From the NCBI GenBank assembly GCA_009925905.1, contig RFPZ01000011.1, positions 1 to 21,195 on the forward strand: a DNA stretch of 21,195 nt. The letters are read 5' to 3'. The translations under genes were made by a program, and so were the position numbers. Positions 7,993-15,460 of the stretch are shown here, piece after piece (the first letter of the stretch is position 1; each line of letters starts with the position of its first letter). The stretch is from Candidatus Aquidulcis frankliniae. Lineage in GTDB: Bacteria > Chloroflexota > Limnocylindria > Limnocylindrales > Limnocylindraceae. The notes under the pieces are model-generated. The model saw only the letters and a list, made by a program, of their open reading frames with translations, had not been told where the DNA came from and did no database searches.

Positions 7993-8609
7993 TGACGGAG
8001 TGTAGCGAGGCCGACGGCAGAGGCGATTTCCTCTGCCAGCTCGCCCTTTGGACGGCGGGCATCAAAGGTTCGCCAGCGTGCAGGCTCCGCGGCGGCCAAT
8101 GCACGAAAGCCGTCCGCAACACGCGAATGGAATGCGGCGTCGAACCCCTCCTCAAACCGCGTGCGGCCGTCGCCCGACTTGCGGGCGAGCCCCTCCTCTG
8201 CAGGAAGGTCCAAGAGCACGGTGAGGTCCGGGGTTAGCCCCGCGGTGGCAAAGCTAATTGCGGCACGTAGCTCGTCAAGCGGTAGTCCACTCCCGTATCC
8301 CTGGTACGCCAAGGTGGAATCGGCGAAGCGATCGGCAATGACGGTCGCGCCACGCTCCAGCGCGGGACGGATTATTTCGGTAACGAGTTGCGATCGAGAG
8401 GCGTTAAAGAGCAGGGCGTCGGCGCGCGGATTGATCTCCACACTGCCGCCCTCGCCGAGCAGAAGTGCACGGATGCGCTCCCCCGCCGGTGTGCCACCCG
8501 GCTCTCGGACGGTAAGCACCTCACGACCCGCAGCGCGGAGGCGTTCAGCCAAGAGGGCGATCTGCGTCGACTTTCCCGAGCCGTCTGGGCCTTCGAAGGT
8601 AATGAACAT
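7989..8609 (-). CDS. tmk: Thymidylate (dTMP) kinase
   Basis: This enzyme phosphorylates dTMP to dTDP, an essential step in dTTP supply. The 206-residue length is typical. The P-loop GPDGSGKST covers residues 7-15, with Asp in the position that distinguishes Tmk P-loops. The DR motif is D93-R94 in IADRFADSTLAYQG, and a LID-like segment with several Arg/Lys follows around GLARKSGDGRTRFEEG. EPGGT (36-40) is the usual dTMP-binding turn. The gene begins 6 bp after the R3H ATPase stop and its stop overlaps the guaB3 start by 4 nt. It is therefore embedded in an operon with guanine nucleotide synthesis genes, which would tie dTTP and GTP supply together at the expression level (inference). Confidence 0.96.
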   Translation of the reverse strand: MFITFEGPDGSGKSTQIALLAERLRAAGREVLTVREPGGTPAGERIRALLLGEGGSVEINPRADALLFNASRSQLVTEIIRPALERGATVIADRFADSTLAYQGYGSGLPLDELRAAISFATAGLTPDLTVLLDLPAEEGLARKSGDGRTRFEEGFDAAFHSRVADGFRALAAAEPARWRTFDARRPKGELAEEIASAVGLATLRQ

Positions 8610-8615
8610 CGCGCG

Positions 8616-10550
8616 CTAGCGGCGGCGACGCGGGGTGCTCGATGAGCGACCCTGTGGTTCAAGTCGAACACGTCGATGCGGATCGCGGCCACGTGAGCTG
8701 CTCGTGACCCCAGCGTCTCCTGCAAGTTGATGCTGTAGACGTCGGATGTAGGCGTTTTGTGGCGCAAGCTCAACGGGATGTTGCGTGCGTTGCACCTCTT
8801 CGATCCCCACCTTCGCCTCGCGCATCGCGATCTCTCGCGGGTCATGTGGCAACTGATAGATATCAAGGAGGGCGCGCTCCATCTGCTCGGAGGCATTGCT
8901 CTTCAGCACATGGACAGGCACGCCACGGCGCTCGGCATCTACTATTGGCGCGCCGCGCTGTTTGAACTCATTCCGAATTGTCACCACGGCGTCTGCCTCA
9001 TCAGCGGTACGTGCGGTGGTTGCTGGGAGTCCGAGCTCGCGAATCGCAACCTCGAGCTTCTTGCGCGAGATGCCGTGCGCCAAGACGCGCAGTTGCGGGA
9101 GCTGGCTAACTTCTCGCACCTCGTCATCGGCGTCTGGTGCCTCATCCCACTCAGCTGGAACCAGAGCACCGTTCACCGTTCGGCCGATCGGCTCGTGGTC
9201 CATTTCGGAAATGGCAGATGACATTGAGTCGTGGCTCCATCCACGCTCCGGGCGCCAGCTACCGCCGCCAACCTGCTCTCCTTCAAACGCTCGAATCACA
9301 GGCGCCGCTGTACCGCCTGGAGTGGTCTCCACGTATCGCGCCTGCTCGCGGTTTCGTCGCCAGCCACCGCGCCCCTCATCGCCACGATCTCCACGATCGT
9401 TCCGACGGCCGCGGCGATCATCTCCTGGGGTAAGGCCTCCGAATCGGCGGGGCTCACCTTGCGCCGTTTGTCCCGGGCGAATACGCGCATGCGATCGACG
9501 GACCCCGCCCTCATCGCGCCAGCGCTCCTCCGGGGCCACCGCGTCACCGCGAAGCAGTGCGTCAACGGTGCCAGCAACATCTTCGTGTACCAAGATGTGA
9601 TCACGATCAATGATCTCCACGATCACATCAAACGTTGGTGGTGCCTTTCGCTCCAGCACGCTCTTTTGCGTGCGACGGCGTCGTGCCTCGTCATCGCCGA
9701 GGGTGACGCTCTGAATGCCGCCGATTAGGTCCGTAAGCGTTGGGTTCAACATCAGGTTGTCGAGGCTGTTGCCGTGGGCGGTGCCGATTAGCTGCACGCC
9801 ACGCTCGGCGATCGTTCGTGCGGCAATCGCCTCGGCCTCGGTACCGATCTCGTCGATCACGATCACTTCGGGCATGTGGTTTTCAACCGCCTCGATCATC
9901 ACAAGGTGCTGGCGCTCTGGTGCGCTCACCTGCATGCGACGCGCCTTGCCGATCGCTGGATGCGGAATATCACCGTCGCCGGCGATCTCGTTCGACGTGT
10001 CTACCACCACGACGCGCTTGCTGAACTCCGACGCAAGAACGCGCGCCGCCTCGCGGAGCATGGTGGTCTTACCCACACCTGGGCGACCCATAATCAAAAT
10101 GGATCGTCCCGCCTCAATGTGATCGCGCAGGATCTCGATCGTGCCGAATACCGAACGACCTACACGGCAGGTGAGGCCAACGACTCGATCGGAGCGGTTA
10201 CGAATTGCAGAAATGCGATGGAGGGTGCGCTCAATGCCGGCCCGATTATCGCCGCCAAAGTTTCCAATGCGCGAGATCACCCAGTTGAGGTCTTCGTCGG
10301 TGACCTCGCGGTCGAGCAGCGTCACATCTCCTGAGGTGAGGCGCGCCTCAGGACGTCGCCCACGATCCATGACGATCTCGAGGAGTCCGTCGCGCCCCGC
10401 GGCAAGTTCTTCGCGGGTTGCGAGCTCGCGGATGGCAGCAACGATCTCGCCCGGGAGACAAGCGAGGAGCAGGTCGAGATTATCGACGATCGCCTCGTCT
10501 TGAATTGCCGTGCGGTTTGTCTCGTCGTGGGGGTCGCGAGCAACGCTCAT
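8616..10550 (-). CDS. R3H domain AAA ATPase (Ycf45/SpoIIIAA-like nucleic acid-binding protein)
   Basis: This belongs to the Ycf45-like family of ATPases with a C-terminal R3H single-strand nucleic acid-binding domain. Residues are numbered from a TTG at 10556; I prefer the ATG at 10550 (644 aa), because AGGA then sits about 8 nt upstream. The ATPase domain spans about 90-325, with Walker A GRPGVGKT (157-164) and Walker B VIVIDE (231-236). A conserved intermediate domain lies at about 485-572 (QLRVLAHGISRKKLEVAIRE). The R3H segment is at about 600-634, with R605-x3-H609 and the typical SRGRDPHRRVRL end. Between the ATPase and the intermediate domain there is an unusually long Arg/Gly/Asp-rich low-complexity linker (about 345-440). 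The biological role of the family is not established. It lies between pdxT (53 bp upstream, with a hairpin) and tmk (6 bp downstream). Confidence 0.9.
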   Translation of the reverse strand: MSVARDPHDETNRTAIQDEAIVDNLDLLLACLPGEIVAAIRELATREELAAGRDGLLEIVMDRGRRPEARLTSGDVTLLDREVTDEDLNWVISRIGNFGGDNRAGIERTLHRISAIRNRSDRVVGLTCRVGRSVFGTIEILRDHIEAGRSILIMGRPGVGKTTMLREAARVLASEFSKRVVVVDTSNEIAGDGDIPHPAIGKARRMQVSAPERQHLVMIEAVENHMPEVIVIDEIGTEAEAIAARTIAERGVQLIGTAHGNSLDNLMLNPTLTDLIGGIQSVTLGDDEARRRRTQKSVLERKAPPTFDVIVEIIDRDHILVHEDVAGTVDALLRGDAVAPEERWRDEGGVRRSHARIRPGQTAQGEPRRFGGLTPGDDRRGRRNDRGDRGDEGRGGWRRNREQARYVETTPGGTAAPVIRAFEGEQVGGGSWRPERGWSHDSMSSAISEMDHEPIGRTVNGALVPAEWDEAPDADDEVREVSQLPQLRVLAHGISRKKLEVAIRELGLPATTARTADEADAVVTIRNEFKQRGAPIVDAERRGVPVHVLKSNASEQMERALLDIYQLPHDPREIAMREAKVGIEEVQRTQHPVELAPQNAYIRRLQHQLAGDAGVTSSSRGRDPHRRVRLEPQGRSSSTPRRRR

Positions 10551-10569
10551 GGGCAAATCCTAGCGTGCG

Positions 10570-10588
10570 CCCGCGCGGTCGGCGCGGG
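10570..10588 (-). other. GC-only stem-loop between pdxT and the R3H ATPase gene
   Basis: A perfect 7-bp inverted repeat (CCCGCGC, five-base loop, GCGCGGG) lies in the 53-bp gap after the pdxT stop. It would form a stable hairpin in the minus-strand transcript. No run of T follows on that strand, so it is not a standard intrinsic terminator. It could weaken readthrough, protect the 3' end of the pdxST message or mark a processing point. Confidence 0.45.
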
Positions 10589-10603
10589 GTACACGCCTGC
10601 CGC

Positions 10604-11218
10604 TCAGCCGAGGGCGGCTGTCGCCTCAGCGATGAGCCAGCGGTGCACGCCAGTCTCGCCAGTGATCTCAGGATGGAAGGCGATGCCAAGGATCCGCCCC
10701 TGGCGCGCCGCCACAATTCGGCCATCATCCAGCGTTGCAACGGCGCGCGCCGACGGACCTACCTTCACGATCTCAGGGGCACGAATGAAGACAGCCTGAA
10801 TCGTGCGTGATCGCCCCTCGCTGCCGAGGCCTTCCATGGTCAAGCTCGTTTCGAACGACTCAAGTTGGCGGCCAAACGCGTTGCGCCGCACTTCGACGTC
10901 AAGCAGCGAGAGCACGGACTCGTCACCATCGACAATCTTGGTCGCGAGCAGAATCGCCCCCGCGCAGGTTCCAAGGATTGGCACGCCGCGCTTCGCCAGC
11001 GCCTTGATCGGCTTCACGAGATCCCAGCGGTGCAGCAGCTTGCGCATCGCGGTGCTTTCGCCGCCAGGAAGAATCAGACCACCGATACCGACAAGGTCTG
11101 CAGGGAGTCGCACCTCACGCGCCTCAACGCCAAGACGTTCAAGCATGTGAATGTGCTCAGCGAAATCGCCCTGCACTGCGAGGACGCCGATGATCGGCGC
11201 GGAGTGGCGCTTCGCCAC
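10604..11218 (-). CDS. pdxT: Pyridoxal 5'-phosphate synthase glutaminase subunit PdxT
   Basis: PdxT hydrolyses glutamine and channels ammonia to PdxS for PLP synthesis by the DXP-independent route. The class I glutaminase-type triad is present: C85 in GTCAGAILL, and H182 and E184 in FHPEITGE. The oxyanion/substrate loop PGGEST is at about 51-56 (numbering from the GTG start). I chose GTG 11218, four bases after the pdxS stop. It gives 204 residues with the conserved IIGVLAVQGDF seven residues in, matching the usual length of about 190-200. A longer frame reaching an ATG at 11275 would overlap pdxS by more than 50 nt and add an unrelated N-terminus. Pairing with pdxS makes the function secure. 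Confidence 0.95.
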   Translation of the reverse strand: MAKRHSAPIIGVLAVQGDFAEHIHMLERLGVEAREVRLPADLVGIGGLILPGGESTAMRKLLHRWDLVKPIKALAKRGVPILGTCAGAILLATKIVDGDESVLSLLDVEVRRNAFGRQLESFETSLTMEGLGSEGRSRTIQAVFIRAPEIVKVGPSARAVATLDDGRIVAARQGRILGIAFHPEITGETGVHRWLIAEATAALG

Positions 11219-11222
11219 GGTG

Positions 11223-12122
11223 TTACCAGCCGCGCTTGGAGAGTCGTTCGCCCTCAGGGATGGTGCGCATCTCAATCCCCTTCATCGCTTCACCGAGACC
11301 TGCCGAAACCTCGGCGAGGATGGCGGCGTTCTTCCAGTGGGTGGTTGCCTGCACGATAGCGGCGGCGGTCTTGGCTGGTTTCTTCGCCTTAAAAATGCCA
11401 GAGCCAACGAAGACGCCATCGGCACCGAGCCACATGGAGAGCGCAGCGTCGGCGGGGGTGGCGATGCCGCCCGCAACAAAGTTCACCACTGGGAGTCGAC
11501 CCGCCTTAACGGTGAGCTTGACGAGTTCATATGGAACGCGCATCTCTTTCGCGGCGGCGCGTAAGCGCTTCTCACTTTGGCCCTTGAGTGCCGCAATTTC
11601 CTCAGCAACAGTTCGAATGTGGCGCACCGCCTCAACGATGTTGCCGGTCCCCGCCTCGCCCTTGGTGCGCATCATCGCGGCCCCCTCATGAATGCGACGG
11701 AGTGCTTCACCAAGATCCTTGCAGCCGCAAACGAACGGCACTTTGAAGTCGTGCTTGTTGATATGGAAGCGATCATCGGCGGGGGTGAGCACTTCGGACT
11801 CGTCGATATAGTCGACGTCGAGCGCCTCAAGGATGCGCGCCTCGCTCTCATGTCCAATGCGTGCCTTTGCCATCACTGGAATGGAAACGGCGGCCTGAAT
11901 CCCCTTGATCATGTCGGGGTCGCTCATGCGAGCAACGCCACCGTCGCGGCGAATATCAGAGGGGACACGCTCGAGCGCCATGACCGCAACGGCACCCGCC
12001 TCTTCGGCGATCTTCGCCTCGGCTGGATTTACGACGTCCATGATCACGCCGCCCTTCAGCATTTGGGCAAGGCCGCTCTTCGTGGCCCAGGTCGACGTCT
12101 TGGCGCGCTTTGGTGCTGGCAT
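11223..12122 (-). CDS. pdxS: Pyridoxal 5'-phosphate synthase lyase subunit PdxS
   Basis: PdxS condenses ribose 5-phosphate, glyceraldehyde 3-phosphate and PdxT-derived ammonia into PLP, as a dodecameric TIM-barrel enzyme in the cytoplasm. The hallmark GGVIMDVVNPAEAKIAEEAG is near the N-terminus, with catalytic D29. The first Schiff-base lysine is K86 in VMAKARIGH, and the second is K154 in MMRTKGEAGTGN. I chose ATG 12122, which gives 299 residues against a usual length of about 294. A GTG at 12140 would add six residues and has no better ribosome-binding site. It is the first gene of the leftward block and diverges from the HNH gene across 85 bp. Confidence 0.96.
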   Translation of the reverse strand: MPAPKRAKTSTWATKSGLAQMLKGGVIMDVVNPAEAKIAEEAGAVAVMALERVPSDIRRDGGVARMSDPDMIKGIQAAVSIPVMAKARIGHESEARILEALDVDYIDESEVLTPADDRFHINKHDFKVPFVCGCKDLGEALRRIHEGAAMMRTKGEAGTGNIVEAVRHIRTVAEEIAALKGQSEKRLRAAAKEMRVPYELVKLTVKAGRLPVVNFVAGGIATPADAALSMWLGADGVFVGSGIFKAKKPAKTAAAIVQATTHWKNAAILAEVSAGLGEAMKGIEMRTIPEGERLSKRGW

Positions 12123-12207
12123 GCCCCCATTCTCGCACACCGCCCTAACCCGACGGGGGTAAACGCCGAGGCGATAGGCGCTACGCCCCTGCTACGATCG
12201 CGATCAT
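12123..12207. promoter_or_regulatory. Divergent promoter region between pdxS and the HNH gene
   Basis: These 85 bp separate two divergent operons and must hold both promoters. For the HNH gene, TGCTACGAT (12190-12198) looks like an extended -10 element and would start transcription only a few bases before the ATG at 12208. No good -35 is seen. Two copies of GCTACG begin at 12180 and 12191, 11 bp or about one helical turn apart. A 10-bp palindrome GATCGCGATC covers 12196-12205. For pdxS, GAGAAT preceded by TGC ends six bases before its ATG, another possible -10. These are suggestive only; the palindrome and the repeat could be operator sites. Confidence 0.45.
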
Positions 12208-12741
12208 ATGAACAGCGAAGTTCTCGTTCTGAATCAGGACTACGAACCGCTCAATGTCGCCTCCCTGCCGCGCGCCTTCCGACTCGTCTTGGGGGGCAAA
12301 GCCGAAATCCTTGCCGAAGGCGACCCGATCCGCAGCGCATCGCGAAGTTGGACCGCCCCCTCCGTGGTGCGCCTCCGTCACCGCGTGCGCCGACCCCGTC
12401 CTCGCGCGAAGCTGAGCCGCAAAGAGATCTTTGCGCGCGACGGTCATGCCTGCCAGTACTGCGGTCGCACTGGCGTCTCCCTAACGATTGACCACATCGT
12501 GCCGAAGAGTCGCGGCGGCGATACCTGGACCTGGGAGAACCTCGTCACCGCCTGCATGGCGTGCAATCATCGGAAGGGGGATCGCCTCCCCGAAGCGGCC
12601 GGCTTGCAGCTCCGCCGCAAACCGTATGAGCCACGGTGCGACGTGTATGCCGTCTTCCTGCCGTACCTGCGACACGATGCCTATTCGGCGTGGCGCGATT
12701 TCCTCTTCATCTCTGATAGCACCGCGGCCAGCAGAGCGTGA
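12208..12741 (+). CDS. HNH endonuclease family protein
   Basis: This 177-residue protein has a complete HNH/zinc-finger nuclease core. The first zinc pair is C82-x2-C85 (CQYC), the catalytic region is D95-H96 in TIDHIVPKSRGG, N111 lies in WENLVTACMACN, and the second zinc pair is C116-x2-C119, followed by HRKGDR. The N-terminal part (VLVLNQDYEPLNVASLPRA) is typical of a widespread, chromosomally encoded HNH subfamily common in Actinobacteria, Chloroflexota and Cyanobacteria. These are not obviously linked to phage or restriction systems, and their role is unknown. No ribosome-binding site precedes the ATG; a -10-like element ends 9 bp upstream, so a leaderless or near-leaderless mRNA is possible. 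The stop overlaps the start of the next gene (GTGA), so the nuclease and the tRNA nucleotidyltransferase are translationally coupled. Confidence 0.92.
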   Translation: MNSEVLVLNQDYEPLNVASLPRAFRLVLGGKAEILAEGDPIRSASRSWTAPSVVRLRHRVRRPRPRAKLSRKEIFARDGHACQYCGRTGVSLTIDHIVPKSRGGDTWTWENLVTACMACNHRKGDRLPEAAGLQLRRKPYEPRCDVYAVFLPYLRHDAYSAWRDFLFISDSTAASRA

Positions 12742-14078
12742 CGCCCGCGGCGGCGGTTCGCGCCGCCATTCCTCGTGATGTCGCTGATCTACTGCGCGCG
12801 CTGCGAACAGCAGGATTCGGCGCCTATGTTGTGGGTGGTGCCGTTCGCGATGTGATCGCTGGGCGAGTTCCGGCCGATTGGGACCTTGCTACCGAGGCGA
12901 CGCCAGACCAGCTGCGGGCACTCTTTCCGAACGCCACCTACGAGAATCGATTTGGCACCGTCGGCGTCCCTACCGGTGATTCTGTGGTTCGTGAGATCAC
13001 TACCTTCCGCGCCGATAGCGGCAGTGGTGACGGGCGTCGCCCCGACGAGGTCACCTTCCTTCCGCGCATCGAGGGTGACCTTGCGCGCCGAGACTTCACC
13101 ATCAACGCGATTGCCTTCGGGCTCGCCCCCGGTGCGAGTCGACGTGCCGATCCAGTTGCCGACGGGGCGATCGTTGATCCCCACGGCGGGATCGACGACC
13201 TCACCAACGGTCTACTGCGTGCTGTGGGTGATCCGGCCGAACGCTTTATCGAAGATGCGCTGCGCATGCTCCGAGCGATTCGCTTTGTTGCTCGCTTCAG
13301 CCTAACGGTGGAGCCAGGCACAGCGGCGGCGATCAAACGAGATGCCCCACTGGCTTCGCGCCTTTCCGGTGAACGGATTGGCGCCGAAATTGAGGGGATC
13401 CTTGCCGCTGCGCACCCAGCGCGTGCACTACAACTTGCAGCAGATCTCGACATCTTCGCGGCGATCGCGCCCGCACTTGCGGCTGAATGGAGCGCAGAGA
13501 TTGGCACGCGCGTTGAGGCGGTCGGTGGTACTTCACTCCCCGATGCACCAGATCCGCTGGGGCGGATGAGTGAGCTCCTGCTGCCGATATCGGATGATGC
13601 GGATGTGGCAGCGCTCCTTGAATCATGGCGCCGACCCCGCGCGACCATTGCGGCGATCCAACAGATACGCGCACTTGACCGTGCTGTGGCGGTCGCGGAG
13701 AGCGAGGCTGAGCGTGGCAACCTTGATGGCCCGGCGCTCCGAATTGTGGCTGCCGCCACGACGGGCGATCCCCGAGATGCAGTTCGACAGGTCCGTCGAC
13801 GTGTCGCGGCTGGTAGGGCGAACCGATCTGCTGCCGCACTGCTTAGCGCATGTATGCAGGGTGACGAGCAGCAGCTCCCTGCCACAGCAAGCGATCTCGC
13901 CGTCGGTGGTGATCAGCTGGTCGCTCGCCTCGGCCGCGCCCCCGGGCCATGGGTCGCGGCACTCCTGGCGCACCTCGTAGATGACGTCGCACACCGCCGC
14001 GTAACGAATGACGCGGGTGAACTCCTTGCGTGGAGCGAGCGAATCATCGCCACCGAAGGGCGAGATTCCATCGCGTAA
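12738..14078 (+). CDS. cca: CCA tRNA nucleotidyltransferase / poly(A) polymerase family protein
   Basis: This class II nucleotidyltransferase has the head-domain motifs GGAVRD (33-38) and the catalytic D47-x-D49 (DWDLAT). RRDFTINAIA (117-126) marks the neck, followed by the nucleotide-selecting segment with EDALRMLRAIRF (172-183). The C-terminal tail ends in the RNA-binding region resembling other CCA enzymes (DLAVGGDQLVARLGRAPGP). No HD phosphohydrolase domain is visible. Length (446 aa) is normal. The likely role is adding or repairing the 3' CCA of tRNAs; sequence alone cannot exclude a poly(A) polymerase or a partial (CC- or A-adding) enzyme. The GTG start overlaps the HNH stop by 4 nt. 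The galE start lies 9 bp after its stop. Confidence 0.93.
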   Translation: MTPAAAVRAAIPRDVADLLRALRTAGFGAYVVGGAVRDVIAGRVPADWDLATEATPDQLRALFPNATYENRFGTVGVPTGDSVVREITTFRADSGSGDGRRPDEVTFLPRIEGDLARRDFTINAIAFGLAPGASRRADPVADGAIVDPHGGIDDLTNGLLRAVGDPAERFIEDALRMLRAIRFVARFSLTVEPGTAAAIKRDAPLASRLSGERIGAEIEGILAAAHPARALQLAADLDIFAAIAPALAAEWSAEIGTRVEAVGGTSLPDAPDPLGRMSELLLPISDDADVAALLESWRRPRATIAAIQQIRALDRAVAVAESEAERGNLDGPALRIVAAATTGDPRDAVRQVRRRVAAGRANRSAAALLSACMQGDEQQLPATASDLAVGGDQLVARLGRAPGPWVAALLAHLVDDVAHRRVTNDAGELLAWSERIIATEGRDSIA

Positions 14079-14087
14079 ACTCTTCCC

Positions 14088-15059
14088 ATGACCATTGAGC
14101 CGCGCACGATCTTGGTAACAGGCGGCGCCGGGTACATCGGCGCGGTTAGTGCGAACGCCCTCATTGCAGCTGGCCATCGCGTGGTCATCCTGGACGACCT
14201 CTCGGCGGGGCATTCAGATACGATCCCAAACGAGGCGTCCTCAATCGTTGGCAGCTACGCCGACGGAGATCGAATGCAGAGCCTGCTGCGAGACGCGCGT
14301 ATTGACACGATCTTGCATATTGGCGCGCTCAGCATCGTTTCTGAGAGCGTGGCGCAGCCCGAGCGATATTTCAAAACAAATCTCGTCGGCAGCATTTCTC
14401 TGCTTGACGCTGCGATCGCAGTGGGCATTAAACGCTTTGTCTTCTCCTCGAGTGCCGCGGTTTATGGCGCATCATCGTCAAATGTTCTTCATGAAGAACT
14501 TCCCCTTGCGCCAGTCAACCCGTATGGGTCGACAAAGGCGGCCTTTGAGCACGTGCTTCGAGCCTACGCAGCAGCCCATGGGCTCAACGCACTCGCGTTG
14601 CGCTACTTCAATGTCGCTGGTGCAACCGAACAGGTGAAAGAACGCCACAGCCCAGAAACGCATCTGCTGCCTCGGCTCATGAACGCTGCCCTGGCGGGGG
14701 AGCCATTTGAGTTGTATGGGAGTGACTACACCACGCCGGACCGCACTGCCATTCGTGACTATGTCCACGTTGCAGACGTCGCCGCAGCCCACCTAGCTGC
14801 AATTGGAAAGCTCGCCAATGCAGAAATGCACGGCTTTAGCGCCATCAACATCGGGAGCGGCGCCGGCACCAGTGTTCGTGAGGCGATCAAGGCCATCGAA
14901 AAGGCGTCGGGTGCGCGCATCGAGGTGCAAGAGCATCCCCGTCGCGCCGGTGATCCGCCCCGCCTGGTGGCCGACATCTCACGGGCACAGAGTCATCTCG
15001 GATGGCGACCGCGTCAGAGCGATATCAATCGGATTGTGAAGAGCCTGCTCCCGAGATAG
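14088..15059 (+). CDS. galE: UDP-glucose 4-epimerase (GalE-like SDR)
   Basis: This extended short-chain dehydrogenase/reductase has the NAD-binding G12-G-A-G-Y-I-G18 motif. The catalytic S122 lies in FSSSAAVYG, and the Y146-x3-K150 pair is in NPYGSTK. The segments LRYFNVAGA and RDYVHVADVAAAH are typical of GalE. Its probable job is interconverting UDP-glucose and UDP-galactose (or the N-acetyl forms) for envelope polysaccharide. At 323 residues it is slightly shorter than E. coli GalE, as is common. No ribosome-binding site is seen before ATG 14088, but TAAACT (14076-14081, overlapping the cca stop) ends six bases upstream, so a leaderless internal start is possible. The gene ends exactly where the opposite-strand rsfS gene ends. 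Confidence 0.93.
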   Translation: MTIEPRTILVTGGAGYIGAVSANALIAAGHRVVILDDLSAGHSDTIPNEASSIVGSYADGDRMQSLLRDARIDTILHIGALSIVSESVAQPERYFKTNLVGSISLLDAAIAVGIKRFVFSSSAAVYGASSSNVLHEELPLAPVNPYGSTKAAFEHVLRAYAAAHGLNALALRYFNVAGATEQVKERHSPETHLLPRLMNAALAGEPFELYGSDYTTPDRTAIRDYVHVADVAAAHLAAIGKLANAEMHGFSAINIGSGAGTSVREAIKAIEKASGARIEVQEHPRRAGDPPRLVADISRAQSHLGWRPRQSDINRIVKSLLPR

Positions 15060-15428
15060 CTACTGGATTCGGACGAGCACCTTCGCATCGGACCAAAGCT
15101 GTTCAAGCTTATAGAAGTCGCGCTCTGGTGGCGTGAAGATATGCACGATCACGCTTCCATAGTCCAAGACGATCCAGTGTGAGGCTGCGGCGCGATGTCG
15201 GTGAGCGGGTGTGATGCCATCTTCGGCCATGCCGCTCACGATGCTCTCAGTAATTGCCGCAAGCTGCGGCTCAGAACCACCCGTGCAGATCACGAACGCC
15301 TCGGTGACGGTGGTAAGGCTGCTCACGTCCAGAACAAGGATGTCGCCCGCCTTCTTCTCTTCTGCAAGAAGGGCGACCTTTCGTGCAAGGTCGTGCGGTT
15401 CAATGGCAGTTTGCTGTTTGGTTGACAT
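15060..15428 (-). CDS. rsfS: Ribosomal silencing factor RsfS
   Basis: This small protein matches the RsfS/Iojap/YbeB family, which binds uL14 on the 50S subunit and blocks subunit joining when nutrients are short. Visible hallmarks are AEEKKAGDILVLDVSSLT near the N-terminus, then ICTGGSEPQLAAI, and the segment SHWIVLDYGSVIVHIFTPPERDFYKLEQLWSDAK near the end (quoted only in part by family convention: WIVLDYG, VHIF, FYxLExLW). I chose ATG 15428 (122 aa); an in-frame GTG at 15446 would add six residues. Neither has a good ribosome-binding site. It follows nadD by about 30 bp, the usual order in many bacteria. Its stop codon abuts the galE stop on the other strand. Confidence 0.94.
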   Translation of the reverse strand: MSTKQQTAIEPHDLARKVALLAEEKKAGDILVLDVSSLTTVTEAFVICTGGSEPQLAAITESIVSGMAEDGITPAHRHRAAASHWIVLDYGSVIVHIFTPPERDFYKLEQLWSDAKVLVRIQ

Positions 15429-15460
15429 GAGATCAGCGTACCGCACTCGCAGATGTGCGA

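Noticed and set aside
12938..13885. 315-codon minus-strand frame across cca
   Set aside because: Antisense to the cca gene; composition is Ser/Arg/Ala-rich as expected of a shadow frame.
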